Source: Marivirga salinae (GTDB lineage: Bacteria; Bacteroidota; Bacteroidia; Cytophagales; Cyclobacteriaceae). Taken from it: a stretch of DNA of 64,000 bases. Both the position numbers and the translations under genes were made by a program. Of the stretch, positions 33,848-44,607 are shown piece by piece. The stretch spans positions 441,501-505,500 of the forward strand of contig NZ_CP129971.1 of NCBI RefSeq assembly GCF_030503855.1. The letters are read 5' to 3'. Below the pieces are notes generated by a model. The model was given only the letters and a program-made list of their open reading frames with translations, did no database searches and was not told the DNA's origin. Numbering within the stretch: position 1 is the first letter of the stretch; every line of letters starts with the position of its first letter.

Positions 33848-36571
33848 CTATCTCCCCAACGCTAACTTCCCTTTCACCAATTTATAAAGCTCACCACTCC
33901 AAATCACTAAAGAAGCCATGGCTACTAGGACTATAAACTCCAAGGCACTAACAGGTTGAAAGGCAAAGATCCTTTCAAAAAACGGTACTTCAATAATAAT
34001 AATTTGTATTAAAATTGACACGAAAATGGCAATATTGATATATTTATTACTAAAAAAGCCAATATTGAAAATAGACTTTTTCAAAGAGCGCATATTGTAT
34101 AGGTTGAATAATTGGGTAAAGGCCATGATAATAAAAACAGTAGTCCGTGCCTTTTCAATCCCTTCGGGCAAGTAATGAAAATAAACAATTAAAGAAAGTG
34201 ATGTCATAATAACGGTCATGATCAGTATCAATGGCAATACAATTTTATTGAGTATCTTTTCTTTTTTATTTACTGGTTTTTCCTCCAAAACATCATTATG
34301 GCCTTTTTCAGTGGCTAAAGAGATATCACAAATACCATCTGTTACTAAATTGAGCCAGAGAATCTGTGTGGCAGTTAATGCCATAGGCAATCCCAAAAAT
34401 ATCAAAGTGACAAGCGTAGTGATTTCAGCAAAATTGGTAGTCACTAAAAAGAAACTGGTCTGACGAGCATTTGTAAATACTATCCGACCTTCTTCCACAG
34501 CGGCAACTATAGTGGCAAAATTATCATCTGCTAATACAACTTGCGCTGCATCTCTGGCTACATCAGTGCCCATTATTCCCATTGCTACACCTACATCCGC
34601 TCTTTTTAAAGCTGGGGCATCATTTACCCCATCTCCAGTCATTGCAATTAACTCGCCCATTGCTTGTAGTCTTTCTGCTATTTTAAGTTTGACGTTAGGT
34701 GTTAACCTTGCGAATACATTCACATTTTTAATAGCTTCATCAAATTCTAGATCATCCATTTGTAGCAACTGTTTTTCGCTTAATGCTAAGATTTCACTAT
34801 TATCAGCTGAATCTATTATAGAAACCGATTTGGCTATTGCTATGGCTGTATTGATGTGGTCGCCCGTAGCCATAATTACTCTAATACCTGCCTTCTTGCA
34901 ATTTTCAACTGCTTTCCTGGTATCGGGTCGTGGTGGGTCTATCATGCCTGTTATACCAGCAAAAACCAAATCACCCAAGTTTTGCTCATCTATTTTTTCC
35001 GTATTGGGATTTACTTTTTTATAAGCAAGACCAATTACCCGCATGGCATCTTCCGACCAAGATTCTATTTTATTGTGAAGAGCTTCACGGTCATGATCGC
35101 TAATTTTTACTTCCCCTTTTTCTGTTAAAATTTGAGTGGAAAGTTGTAGTATTTTTTCTGGGGCACCTACGATTAATAATTCTTTAATCTCACGATTAGC
35201 CAGTAAGGTCGCACGAATTTTATGTTTTGAGTTGAAGGGCAAGTCATCCAATTTTTGATTCTTATCTTCTTCCAATAAACTTAAGCCTGCTTTTCTTGAC
35301 ATACATAATAGTGCCCCTTCGGTAGGGTCTCCCATCAATTCATATTGATTTTTTTGGATGTTGTGCTTTATTTCTGAATTATTAGAAATGGCGGCTATTT
35401 TAATTATTCTTGATAAAATCTTATCATTATTAGGGTCTATGATTTTATTATTTTTCGTAAAATTACCAACAGGAGACCAGCCTTCTCCACTTACATGATA
35501 ATCTGAATTGCCAAGCCCACCAATTTTTTTAACCGTCAACGTATTTTGGGTGAGAGTGCCCGTTTTATCCGTTATTATTGTTGTTACTGCTCCTAGAGTT
35601 TCCACGCTGGTGAAATCACGGATAATTGCATTTCTCTTGGCCATTCTTCTAGAACCAATCGCCAGAACAATAGCTAAAATGGCAGGCAATCCTTCTGGTA
35701 TGGCGGCTACTAAAGCAGCCATGCTAACCAATATAATTTCATCCATTTCGTAATCGCCAGAAAAATAGCTAGCTAGGAATAATGAAATAGTACTCAGGAT
35801 CGCAATAATCACCATTTGGCGAGCCAAAACATTGGTCTTTTTCTGGAAATTGGTCTTTTCTCTTTTAATACCACTTAAGGTTCGAGATATTTCCCCAATA
35901 GCAGTATTTAGTCCTATACTTGTCACCACAACTTTTGCATATCCTGATGCTACAAAAGTCCCTTTCCAAACCATATTCTTTCTATCTGCAATTACCGTCT
36001 CTACTGGAACAGCTTCGCAGTCTTTGCTAATTGGGATAGACTCACCCGTCAAGGAGGCTTCCATGCATTGTAGGTTTTTAGCTTCAATCAAACGACCATC
36101 AGCAGGTATACTCTCCCCCTCCTCCAATACAATAATATCACCCGGCACCAAATCACGTGAAGGAATCATGAAAGTAACTCCATTTCGAACTACTCTAGCC
36201 TTATGAACAACCATCTTTTTTAATGAATATATGGTTCTCTCCGCTTTCAATTCCTGAATGAAACCGATCATAGCATTGATTATAACTACTGCTATTATGA
36301 CATAGGTATCCGTCTTATGTCCTGCAAAAAAAGCAATTAATGCTGCCACCAAGAGAATAATAAACATGAGACTTTTAAATTGCTTGAGCAGTATTTTCCA
36401 CCAGGGCATAGCACTAATCTCTGGCAATTCATTCCAACCATGAAGGTTACGCAGTTCCTTTACATCCTCATCAGAAAGTCCATCCAATTTACATCCACAC
36501 AAATTCAAGGTTTCCTCTATACTTAAGGCATGTGGGTTTAAAGCTTTATTTTTTTGAAAATTTCTAACCAT
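33848..36571 (-). CDS. Ca2+-type P-type ATPase
   Basis: A 907-residue P2-type ATPase: N-terminal cation ATPase domain, TGES (175-178), PEGLP (292-296) in helix 4, Asp335 in DKTGT, GDGVNDAP hinge. Ca2+-coordinating positions of SERCA are matched: N-x-x-E in helix 5 (TTNFAEI) and N-x-x-T-D in helix 6 (LWLNLVTDG). Ca2+ export is therefore likely, though Mn2+ or Na+ cannot be excluded. A perfect FNR-like box lies 61 bp upstream, which places it in the putative stress regulon. Divergent from ppsA. Confidence 0.9.
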   Translation of the reverse strand: MVRNFQKNKALNPHALSIEETLNLCGCKLDGLSDEDVKELRNLHGWNELPEISAMPWWKILLKQFKSLMFIILLVAALIAFFAGHKTDTYVIIAVVIINAMIGFIQELKAERTIYSLKKMVVHKARVVRNGVTFMIPSRDLVPGDIIVLEEGESIPADGRLIEAKNLQCMEASLTGESIPISKDCEAVPVETVIADRKNMVWKGTFVASGYAKVVVTSIGLNTAIGEISRTLSGIKREKTNFQKKTNVLARQMVIIAILSTISLFLASYFSGDYEMDEIILVSMAALVAAIPEGLPAILAIVLAIGSRRMAKRNAIIRDFTSVETLGAVTTIITDKTGTLTQNTLTVKKIGGLGNSDYHVSGEGWSPVGNFTKNNKIIDPNNDKILSRIIKIAAISNNSEIKHNIQKNQYELMGDPTEGALLCMSRKAGLSLLEEDKNQKLDDLPFNSKHKIRATLLANREIKELLIVGAPEKILQLSTQILTEKGEVKISDHDREALHNKIESWSEDAMRVIGLAYKKVNPNTEKIDEQNLGDLVFAGITGMIDPPRPDTRKAVENCKKAGIRVIMATGDHINTAIAIAKSVSIIDSADNSEILALSEKQLLQMDDLEFDEAIKNVNVFARLTPNVKLKIAERLQAMGELIAMTGDGVNDAPALKRADVGVAMGIMGTDVARDAAQVVLADDNFATIVAAVEEGRIVFTNARQTSFFLVTTNFAEITTLVTLIFLGLPMALTATQILWLNLVTDGICDISLATEKGHNDVLEEKPVNKKEKILNKIVLPLILIMTVIMTSLSLIVYFHYLPEGIEKARTTVFIIMAFTQLFNLYNMRSLKKSIFNIGFFSNKYINIAIFVSILIQIIIIEVPFFERIFAFQPVSALEFIVLVAMASLVIWSGELYKLVKGKLALGR

Positions 36572-36632
36572 GGACGGACCGTTTTGGAAGCTTAACTAGC
36601 TTCAAATTAATACTTATTTCTATCAATAGTGA

Positions 36633-36644
36633 TGATAAAAATCA
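36633..36644. promoter_or_regulatory. FNR-like box upstream of Ca2+-type ATPase
   Basis: TGATAAAAATCA, a perfect TGAT-N4-ATCA palindrome, 61 bp before the ATPase start; it is also 194 bp from ppsA in the other direction. Best match of the set found in this window. Confidence 0.65.
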
Positions 36645-36838
36645 AGAGATCAGCTGATTAAAGTGTTGAAGAAATCCTATTGTAATTCGATAATATAATA
36701 AACCTAAACACATACCATCACTCAAAATGACGACAACTATCTTTCAATCCCTAAACAATTGTCATTCCTTTTAAAAAGTCAGATTTCTAAATTACACCTA
36801 CTTAATCATGTTTTAATGCCTACTTAAATAACATAAAG

Positions 36839-39250
36839 ATGTCAAATCCAGCATTTATATTATTTTTTGATGAAATAAACATAAAAGATATTGCCAAGGT
36901 GGGTGGTAAAAATTCCTCACTCGGGGAAATGTATAATCAGCTTACACCTAAAGGAATTGGCATCCCTAATGGATTTGCACTATCAGCCGATGCCTATCGC
37001 TTATTCTGCAAAGTCAACCAGCTTGAAAAACCACTACATGATTTATTACTTTCACTGGATACTAATAACTATTCAAACATAAAAGCTGTAGGTGAAAAAG
37101 CACGAAATTTAATAATGGAAGCTAAATTTCCACCAGAAATAATTGAAAGCTTAAATAAGGCCTACCAAAAACTTTCAACAGAATGTGGAATTGAAAACTT
37201 AGATGTTGCAGTTCGAAGTAGCGCTACAGCTGAAGATCTGCCTTCGGCTAGTTTTGCAGGTCGAATGGAATCTTTTCTGAATATCAGTGGTGAAAAGCAA
37301 TTATTGGAAGCAGTTCATACTTGCTATGCTTCTTTATATACTGATCGCGCAATCAAATACCGTCATGAAATGGGATTTACTGAGCTTGATGTAGCTATTT
37401 CAGTAGGAATACAACAGATGGTTAGAAGTGATAAAGCCGCTTCAGGAGTAATATTTACCATTGACCCTGATAGCGGATTTAAGGAGGCCATTGTTATCAA
37501 TAGCTGTTGGGGGCTGGGAGAAAATATAGTACAAGGTAGAGTCACTCCTGATGAATGGATCGTATTTAAGCCAACTCTCTCTGATAACCATTTAAACCCC
37601 ATTTTAAAGAAGCATTGCGGTAAAAAGGAATATACAATGCGCTATGCTGAGCACTCAGAGAATGCATCAGCAGAAAAAACCATAATAAATATTGAAACCA
37701 TAGAAGAGCAACAAAGGACATTTTCTTTATCCTCAAGAGAAGTAATTAAACTAGCCCAGTGGTCTTTTTTGATTGAGAAACATTATGGAAAAGCGATGGA
37801 TATCGAATGGGCAAAAGATGGGTTGAATGACCAATTATATGTAGTACAGGCCAGACCTGAGACTGTACAAGGAAAAGAAAATAAAAAAATAAGGGAAATC
37901 TATTCGCTAAAAGATAAAAGTCAATTACTTGCTCAAGGTATTGCCCTTGGTGATAAAATAGCCTCTGGAAAAGCTCGAATTATACTAGACCCGAAGGATG
38001 GTGATCAATTACAACAAGGAGAAATATTAGTGACAGATATTACCAATCCTGATTGGGATCCAATACTGAAAAGGGCTTCTGCAATCATAACCAATAAAGG
38101 AGGGCGAACAAGCCATGCTGCAATTGTGGCTAGAGAACTTGGCACTATCGCAGTTATTGGGAGCGGAAATGCAACGGAGGCTATCAAAAATGGTCAGCTT
38201 GTGACCGTATCTTGTGCTTCTGGTAAAGGTCTGGTTTATGACGGCCTCCTAGAATGGGAGGTTTCTAAGCAGGATTTAAGTCAATTGGGCATGCCAAAAA
38301 CAGCTCCAATGCTTATTCTTTCCGACCCTGAACGTGCTTTTGACCTTAGCCATTATCCTAATAAAGGGGTCGGCTTAATGCGCTTAGAATTCGCTATCAG
38401 CAATACCATACGAATTCATCCGCTGGCTTTAATAGACTATGAAAAAGTATTGGATAAAGAAATTAAGGCAGAAATTGATGAATTGACTAAAGGTTACGAA
38501 AGCCGTGAAAGCTATTTTGTGGATAAACTTTCAGAGGCAGTTGGCTTGGTGGCTGCTGCTTTCTATCCCAAAGATGTAATTATTCGCATGAGTGATTTTA
38601 AAAGTAATGAATATGCGAATTTGATAGGCGGAAAATACTTTGAACCGGAAGAAGAGAACCCCATGATAGGTTTAAGAGGTGCATCAAGGTATTACAGTAG
38701 TTTTTATAGAAAAGGCTTTGCATTGGAATGTGAAGCCATGAAAAAAGTTCGCACGGAAATGGGATTAAGTAATGTGAAGCTAATGATTCCATTTTGTAGG
38801 ACGGTAGAGGAAGGAGAAATTGTGATTTCTGAAATGGAAATAAATGGTCTGAAGCAAAAGGAAAATGGACTGGAAATCTATGTTATGATAGAAATTCCCA
38901 GCAATGTGCTATTGGCAGATGAATTTGCTCAATTATTTGATGGTTTCTCTATAGGCTCCAATGATTTAACACAATTGACTTTGGGTCTTGACAGAGACTC
39001 TGAATTGGTAAGTTATTTATTTAAAGAAGAAAATCCTGCAGTAAAGGCACTCATTCGTGAAAGTATTCGTGCAGCAAAAAGGAATGGAATAAAAGTGGGT
39101 TTGTGCGGGCAAGCTCCTAGTGATATGCCTGATTTCGCCAAATTTTTGGTTGAAGAGGGTATTGACAGCATTGCCTTTAATCCGGATGCTCTAATTAAGG
39201 GCATTGAAAACATGCTTGAAGCTGAGAAACTTAAACCCATCTCTTTATGA
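36839..39250 (+). CDS. ppsA: phosphoenolpyruvate synthase
   Basis: An 803-residue PEP synthase converting pyruvate, ATP and water to PEP, AMP and phosphate. The N-terminal ATP-grasp domain has VRSSATAEDLPSASFAGRME; the phosphohistidine is His426 in GGRTSHAAIVARELG. The C-terminal PEP-binding barrel has SIGSNDLTQLTLGLDRD and the catalytic Cys in VGLCGQAPS. It overlaps the GH130 gene by ATGA. It allows gluconeogenesis and sugar-polymer synthesis, in keeping with the two carbohydrate genes behind it. Confidence 0.95.
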   Translation: MSNPAFILFFDEINIKDIAKVGGKNSSLGEMYNQLTPKGIGIPNGFALSADAYRLFCKVNQLEKPLHDLLLSLDTNNYSNIKAVGEKARNLIMEAKFPPEIIESLNKAYQKLSTECGIENLDVAVRSSATAEDLPSASFAGRMESFLNISGEKQLLEAVHTCYASLYTDRAIKYRHEMGFTELDVAISVGIQQMVRSDKAASGVIFTIDPDSGFKEAIVINSCWGLGENIVQGRVTPDEWIVFKPTLSDNHLNPILKKHCGKKEYTMRYAEHSENASAEKTIINIETIEEQQRTFSLSSREVIKLAQWSFLIEKHYGKAMDIEWAKDGLNDQLYVVQARPETVQGKENKKIREIYSLKDKSQLLAQGIALGDKIASGKARIILDPKDGDQLQQGEILVTDITNPDWDPILKRASAIITNKGGRTSHAAIVARELGTIAVIGSGNATEAIKNGQLVTVSCASGKGLVYDGLLEWEVSKQDLSQLGMPKTAPMLILSDPERAFDLSHYPNKGVGLMRLEFAISNTIRIHPLALIDYEKVLDKEIKAEIDELTKGYESRESYFVDKLSEAVGLVAAAFYPKDVIIRMSDFKSNEYANLIGGKYFEPEEENPMIGLRGASRYYSSFYRKGFALECEAMKKVRTEMGLSNVKLMIPFCRTVEEGEIVISEMEINGLKQKENGLEIYVMIEIPSNVLLADEFAQLFDGFSIGSNDLTQLTLGLDRDSELVSYLFKEENPAVKALIRESIRAAKRNGIKVGLCGQAPSDMPDFAKFLVEEGIDSIAFNPDALIKGIENMLEAEKLKPISL

Positions 39251-40284
39251 TAACTGTAGAAAAATACGGCATAATACTAAGCCCTACCGAAAATGAATTT
39301 GAAAATATGGGTGTATGCAATCCTGGTGTTTACCAAGATGGAAATACGGTACATATTTATTATCGAGCTGTTCAAGAGGGGAATTTTTCTACTATTGGTT
39401 ATGCCAAAACCAATGAGCCATCTAAAATTATCGAAAGATACACTCAACCGCTTATTAAACGAGATTTTGAGTATGAGCAACATGGAGTTGAAGACGCTAG
39501 AATTGTTAAAATTGAAGATACCTATTATATGACCTATACCGCGTATGATGGGGTGAATGCATTGGGAGCATTAGCCATCTCGAAAGATCTTATTCACTTT
39601 GAAAAAAAGGGCCTAATTACTCCTCATATAAATTATCAAGATTATGTACGATTTATCCAACAGAGTGATCAGAGCAAGCTAAACCCCAAATACTATTATT
39701 TTTTCAACCTTTTTGCCGAGATAGGACTAGTCGATGATGAGTTCAGATACCTCAGAGATAAAGATATTGTATTATTCCCAAGAAAGATAAATGGAAAATT
39801 TGTAATGCTACACCGAGTCTGGCCCGGAATACAAGTTGTCTATTTTGAAGATTGGAAAGATTTAACGCCATCATTTTGGGAGCAGTATTTTAAAAACCTT
39901 ACAGATTTTATTGTTATAGATCCCAAAGATGAATTTGAAGTAAACTATATAGGAGGAGGTGGTCCGCCTATTGAAACAGATGATGGATGGCTAATGATTT
40001 ATCATGGTGTACAAGAATCTCCAACAGGAAAGATTTACCATGCCAAAGCCGCCTTGCTTCATATTGAAAAACCGGAAATTGAAATAGCTCGATTGCCCTA
40101 TCCGCTTTTCTCTCCAACAAAAGATTGGGAGGTGGAAGGAGTTGTAAACAATGTCGTTTTCCCCACTGGTCATGCCCGATTTGGAAATCAGCTTTACCTC
40201 TACTATGGTGCGGCAGATAAGCATATTGCGGTGGCAAAACTGGATATAACTGATTTGCTGTGTGAGCTCAGAAAACAACCATAA
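39247..40284 (+). CDS. GH130-family glycosidase or phosphorylase
   Basis: A 345-residue five-bladed propeller enzyme. Characteristic phrases are GVEDARIVKIEDTYYMTYTAYDG (residues 79-101, split here as two strands) and GGGPPIETDDGWLMIYHGV (near 238-256). GH130 enzymes are mannoside phosphorylases or beta-1,2-mannosidases; whether the phosphate-binding residues are present would decide, and I cannot settle that by eye. Co-translated with ppsA and followed 12 bp later by the glycosyltransferase gene, so the three act together, probably on a mannose-containing storage or surface glycan. Confidence 0.87.
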   Translation: MITVEKYGIILSPTENEFENMGVCNPGVYQDGNTVHIYYRAVQEGNFSTIGYAKTNEPSKIIERYTQPLIKRDFEYEQHGVEDARIVKIEDTYYMTYTAYDGVNALGALAISKDLIHFEKKGLITPHINYQDYVRFIQQSDQSKLNPKYYYFFNLFAEIGLVDDEFRYLRDKDIVLFPRKINGKFVMLHRVWPGIQVVYFEDWKDLTPSFWEQYFKNLTDFIVIDPKDEFEVNYIGGGGPPIETDDGWLMIYHGVQESPTGKIYHAKAALLHIEKPEIEIARLPYPLFSPTKDWEVEGVVNNVVFPTGHARFGNQLYLYYGAADKHIAVAKLDITDLLCELRKQP

Positions 40285-40296
40285 CCTAATATTATC

Positions 40297-42642
40297 ATGG
40301 AAACCTCAAAAATGAAAATGTTAATAGTAAGCTCCTACCCACCTCGGCAGTGTGGAATAGCTACTTTTTCAGAAGATATTATCAATTCAATAGCAACAGT
40401 TTTTGGCAATAGTCTTCCAATTGAAGTCTGCGCCTTAGAATCTAACCACAATCATTTTAATTATCCAAATGAAGTGAGTTATGTATTGCAAACATCCGAA
40501 TTAGACGAATATCGCATTCTTGCAGATAAAATAAATGCTCGTTCAGATATCGGATTAGTTTGCATACAACACGAATTCGGATTGTTTGGTGGTGAATATG
40601 GAGATTATTTACTTTCCTTTTTGTTGGCATTGAGTAAGCCTATCATAACAGTTTTTCATACGGTTTTGCCCTTTCCCGATGAAAAAAGACTTAAAAATGT
40701 GCGAGCTATTGGTGATTTATCCAATCGAATAATTGTACTCACCAACAGGTCAAAAGAATTATTGATAGATCGTTATGGCTACCCAAACTCTAAAATAGGA
40801 GTGATTCCTCATGGCACTCATATTGTATTGTGGGAGGAAAAGAAAATAAATAAATATCAATTTGGGTATAAAGACAATATCATATTATCCAATTTTGGTC
40901 TACTAAGTGAAAATAAAGGTATAGAAACTGTTTTATACGCCTTGCCGGATATCATTGAAAAATATCCTGAAGTAATCTTTTTGGTCATTGGGAAAACGCA
41001 TCCTGAGGTAGTCAAAAGAGAGGGAGAAAAATACCGTAATAAGCTCAAAAATATCATCAAGGAATCTAATTTGGAAAAGCATGTAGTTTTTATAGATGAA
41101 TATTTAGCCTTGGATCAATTGTTAAAATATATTTCTCTTTCGGACATCTATTTATTTTCTTCAAAAGACCCACATCAGGCAGTCAGTGGAACTTTTGCCT
41201 ATGCAATGAGTGGAGGGTGTCCTATAATCTCAACCCCTATTCCGCATGCTGTGGAATCTATTAAAGATTCTGGAATATTGTTGGAGAAATTTGATGATCC
41301 AAATGAATTTAGGGATGCAATATTGCACCTTATAGAAAACAAAGAGCAAAGAATTGAAATGGGAAAAAGAGGTTATATTGCTACACATGCCTCTACTTGG
41401 GAAAACGTAGCCATTCAATATGCTTTGATTTTTGGAGAGCTAACCAATAAAATGGAAGAATTGCGATTCAACTTTCCTCCAATCAAGTTAGATCATATAA
41501 TCAATATGACCACCAAAGTTGGTATGCTTCAATTTTCAAGACTAAGCGAACCTGATGTGGAGTTTGGCTATACTTTGGATGATAATGCAAGAGCATTAGT
41601 ATATATAGTTAAATACCACTCTTTTAACAGAGATTCTACTTCCCTAAAATTAGCCTATACCTATTTGGCATTTATTGAAAATATGCAAAGCGGAAATGCA
41701 GATTTTAAAAATTATATAGATTATAATGGAAATTTTACATCACAAAATGAAGAATCAAATCTTGAAGATGCATATGGACGTGTATTTTGGAGTTTAGGCT
41801 ATGTTTTAAGCAAAAGGGAAATACTTCCTTTAGATTTTGTTCTAAGAGCGGAAATTCTTTGGAAGAAATCCATCAGTTGGATTGGTGAGATAAATTCCCC
41901 AAGAGCAATTGCCTATATCCTAAAAGGACTATACAAATACCATAAGGTTCATCCTGAGACGCATATAAAAGAACTTACTTTAGAGTTATCCGACAAACTA
42001 TTGAATTATTACAATCTAAGTGCTAAAGCAAATTGGCACTGGTATGAGGACTACGTTTCTTATGCCAATAATATACTACCAGAGGCCATGATGTATGGCT
42101 TTTTGGTAACCGGCAATAAAGAGTACAAAAAAATAGCAGAGGTAACATTTGATTTTCTTTTGTCGCATTATTTTATGAAAGGACAGATCAAAGTAGTTTC
42201 CAAGAAGGGATGGTTCAAAAAGAAAAACGAAAGAGAATTCTACGGGGAGCAACCAATTGAAGTCGTTTCCACCATAGTGACACTTGATCTTTTCTATAAA
42301 GTAACCGGAAACCAAAAATATAAAAATCAATTTAAGGTAGCCTTCAGTTGGTTTTTGGGGAATAATCACCTTAATCAGATTATGTACAACACAAAAAATG
42401 GTGCCTCATATGATGGACTTGAAGATAATGAAGTCAATATAAATCAAGGGGCAGAATCTGCTTTATGTTTCTTCAATGCACAAATGATTATGGAAAAATA
42501 TTTAAACAAACAATCGGCTCACAAAACAAAAGACACCTCTAACAAGCGGCTATTTGAGAGTGAACTGCAATTAAATAATTACTTGCTATCACAAAATCAC
42601 AAACAAACAAAAGAATGGAAACAGGATGTAGAGGCAAAGTAA
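40297..42642 (+). CDS. GT4 glycosyltransferase fused to an (alpha/alpha)6-like domain
   Basis: A 781-residue two-domain protein. Residues 1-~385 are a GT-B glycosyltransferase: SSYPPRQCGIATFSEDI start and EX7E-like region SGTFAYAMSGGCPIISTPIPHAVE. Residues ~400-760 form helical hairpins with aromatic residues (YTLDDNARALVY, EDYVSYANNILPEAMMYG, DGLEDNEVNINQGAESALCF). This resembles an alpha6 glycosidase or epimerase toroid. The fusion suggests linked synthesis and trimming, or substrate holding. No signal peptide. Third gene of the ppsA operon. Confidence 0.87.
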   Translation: METSKMKMLIVSSYPPRQCGIATFSEDIINSIATVFGNSLPIEVCALESNHNHFNYPNEVSYVLQTSELDEYRILADKINARSDIGLVCIQHEFGLFGGEYGDYLLSFLLALSKPIITVFHTVLPFPDEKRLKNVRAIGDLSNRIIVLTNRSKELLIDRYGYPNSKIGVIPHGTHIVLWEEKKINKYQFGYKDNIILSNFGLLSENKGIETVLYALPDIIEKYPEVIFLVIGKTHPEVVKREGEKYRNKLKNIIKESNLEKHVVFIDEYLALDQLLKYISLSDIYLFSSKDPHQAVSGTFAYAMSGGCPIISTPIPHAVESIKDSGILLEKFDDPNEFRDAILHLIENKEQRIEMGKRGYIATHASTWENVAIQYALIFGELTNKMEELRFNFPPIKLDHIINMTTKVGMLQFSRLSEPDVEFGYTLDDNARALVYIVKYHSFNRDSTSLKLAYTYLAFIENMQSGNADFKNYIDYNGNFTSQNEESNLEDAYGRVFWSLGYVLSKREILPLDFVLRAEILWKKSISWIGEINSPRAIAYILKGLYKYHKVHPETHIKELTLELSDKLLNYYNLSAKANWHWYEDYVSYANNILPEAMMYGFLVTGNKEYKKIAEVTFDFLLSHYFMKGQIKVVSKKGWFKKKNEREFYGEQPIEVVSTIVTLDLFYKVTGNQKYKNQFKVAFSWFLGNNHLNQIMYNTKNGASYDGLEDNEVNINQGAESALCFFNAQMIMEKYLNKQSAHKTKDTSNKRLFESELQLNNYLLSQNHKQTKEWKQDVEAK

Positions 42643-42747
42643 TTAGGATGAATTCAAGGGTTCATGAAGTCTGATTTTCAATAAATAAAGGTAGTGAGTT
42701 TTTTAAGCCATGTTTGGTTTGATAGCAAATGTAAAACATTAGAAAAC

Positions 42748-43584
42748 ATGAAAACAATTAATAAAATATTACTCCTCACTGACTTTTCAGATGTTGCCAA
42801 TAATGCCGTTGATTATGCATTACAAATAGCTAAAAAAGTAAAAGCAGAAATTGAAATTTTACACCTTATCTCTACTCCTGTAGATTGGGTTAAACTTACA
42901 TTAGATAAAGAGAAGATGTTTCCTGAAACAAAGGCTGAAATTGGAATTGCAAATTCTAAATTGACAGAATTATTAAAGAAGTTCACAGATCAAGGAATAA
43001 AAGCAACAAAAACAATAGTCTATAATGAGGGGACTCAGAATATTTCACAATTTATAAAGGAAGATAAATATGAATTGATTGTAATGGGATCTCATGGCTA
43101 CAAAGGAATTAAAGATTTTGTAGTGGGATCAAATGTCACTAATGTTATTAGAAATACAAAAATCCCGATTTTAGTTGTGAAAAAACCACTAAAACGAGAT
43201 TCATTTAAACGAATAGTCATGTCCTCAACCTTTGAAGAAAAGCATAAGCCTTACTTTCAACATATGATAGGGTATGCAACCGATTTAGATGCAAAAATGG
43301 ATTTACTATATATCAATACGCCATATCATTTTAAGGAAACAAAAGAAATAGATGAAATGCTTCTTTTATTTGATAAAGATTGCCCGGACAATATGTGCAA
43401 TAAGCATCATGTAGATGCATTTAATGAGGAAAGAGGCATTCAGTTTTTTATGGATAAATCCGATGCAGATCTTTTTGCAATTGCCCCTGAAAGGAAGTCA
43501 AATTTTTCACACTTTTTTTCATTAAGTTTAACAGAGGCTATTATCCATCATCTTCAAATACCTGTATTGATTTTTCACGTATAA
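42748..43584 (+). CDS. tandem universal stress protein (UspA)
   Basis: A 278-residue protein with two Usp domains; the start is set at MKTINKILLLTDFSD rather than the GTG 54 bp earlier. Domain 1 keeps the ATP-binding G-x-x-G...G-S (GSHGYKGIKDFVVGSNVTNV). Domain 2 (from about residue 150) is degenerate, with APERKSNFSHFF in place of the loop. Usp proteins help survival in growth arrest. It lies between the carbohydrate operon and the cbpA gene on the same strand. Confidence 0.88.
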   Translation: MKTINKILLLTDFSDVANNAVDYALQIAKKVKAEIEILHLISTPVDWVKLTLDKEKMFPETKAEIGIANSKLTELLKKFTDQGIKATKTIVYNEGTQNISQFIKEDKYELIVMGSHGYKGIKDFVVGSNVTNVIRNTKIPILVVKKPLKRDSFKRIVMSSTFEEKHKPYFQHMIGYATDLDAKMDLLYINTPYHFKETKEIDEMLLLFDKDCPDNMCNKHHVDAFNEERGIQFFMDKSDADLFAIAPERKSNFSHFFSLSLTEAIIHHLQIPVLIFHV

Positions 43585-43701
43585 ACTAGAATACTTGAGT
43601 AAGAACTATTAGTGTTAGAAAATAAGAATCAATAAAACAACAATAGTGATACATGAAGGCTGGTTGTAAATATTAAAAATGAAGAATCTAATAATTGATA
43701 T

Positions 43702-44607
43702 ATGGAATTCATTGATTACTATAAAGTTTTAGGACTACCCAAAACAGCATCTAATAAAGAAATTAAAGCGGCTTATCGTAAGCTTGCCAGAAAACACCAT
43801 CCCGATTTAAATCCTAATAATAAGGAAGCAGAAAAGAAATTTAAAGCAATAAATGAAGCTAATGAGGTTTTAAGTGATCCGGAAAAACGTAAAAAATATG
43901 ACGAGTTCGGCAAAGATTGGAAACATGCAGATGAATTCAAAAAAGCCCGCCAGCAGCAAAATCAAGAAGCTCAATTTGGTAGGGAAACTTATTCGGATTT
44001 TGGTGGATTTTCAGGAGATTTTTCCGATTTTTTTGAATCTATGTTTGGTGGTGGTGGAGGAAGAAGAACCAGACAAACAAAATTTAGAGGACAGGATTTT
44101 AAAGCTGAACTACAATTAAAATTAACAGATGTTTATAAATCACAAAAACAAACACTAACCATTAATGGAAAGAATATTCGTTTAACAATTCCTGCAGGCA
44201 TTGAAAACGGTCAAACAATAAAAATAAATGGTTACGGTTCCCCAGGAGTAAATGGCGGTCCTAATGGAGATTTATACATTACCTTTTCAATAAAGAATGA
44301 TACCAAATTTAAAAGGGAAGGAAGCAGTTTATATACAACTGCTGAATTAGACCTCTATACCGCATTACTGGGTGGTGAAGCTTTGATTAATACATTTGAT
44401 GGAAAAGTCAAACTGAAAGTCGCCCCAGGAACTCAGTCAGGCACAAAGGTAAAACTGAAAGGAAAAGGTTTTCCAGTTTATAAAAAGGAAAAAGAATTCG
44501 GGGATTTGTTTGTTACTTATCAAGTGAAATTACCTACAAATCTATCAGAAAAGGAAAAAGAACTACTCAAACAATTAAAAAAAATAAGGGAAAATGGACT
44601 CAGATAA
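43702..44607 (+). CDS. cbpA: CbpA-type DnaJ co-chaperone
   Basis: A 301-residue type II J protein. J domain residues 4-68 with HPD at 33-35, then a short G/F region ([20 protein letters not shown]) and two beta-sandwich substrate domains; the zinc fingers of DnaJ are absent. It stimulates DnaK ATPase activity. It overlaps cbpM by 14 bp, as in E. coli where CbpM inhibits CbpA. Confidence 0.92.
   Translation: MEFIDYYKVLGLPKTASNKEIKAAYRKLARKHHPDLNPNNKEAEKKFKAINEANEVLSDPEKRKKYDEFGKDWKHADEFKKARQQQNQEAQFGRETYSDFGGFSGDFSDFFESMFGGGGGRRTRQTKFRGQDFKAELQLKLTDVYKSQKQTLTINGKNIRLTIPAGIENGQTIKINGYGSPGVNGGPNGDLYITFSIKNDTKFKREGSSLYTTAELDLYTALLGGEALINTFDGKVKLKVAPGTQSGTKVKLKGKGFPVYKKEKEFGDLFVTYQVKLPTNLSEKEKELLKQLKKIRENGLR

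Noticed and set aside
42643..43701. FNR-like boxes upstream of usp and cbpA
   Set aside because: Near-matches such as TGATTTTCAATA and TGATACATGAAG lack the second half-site; not counted.
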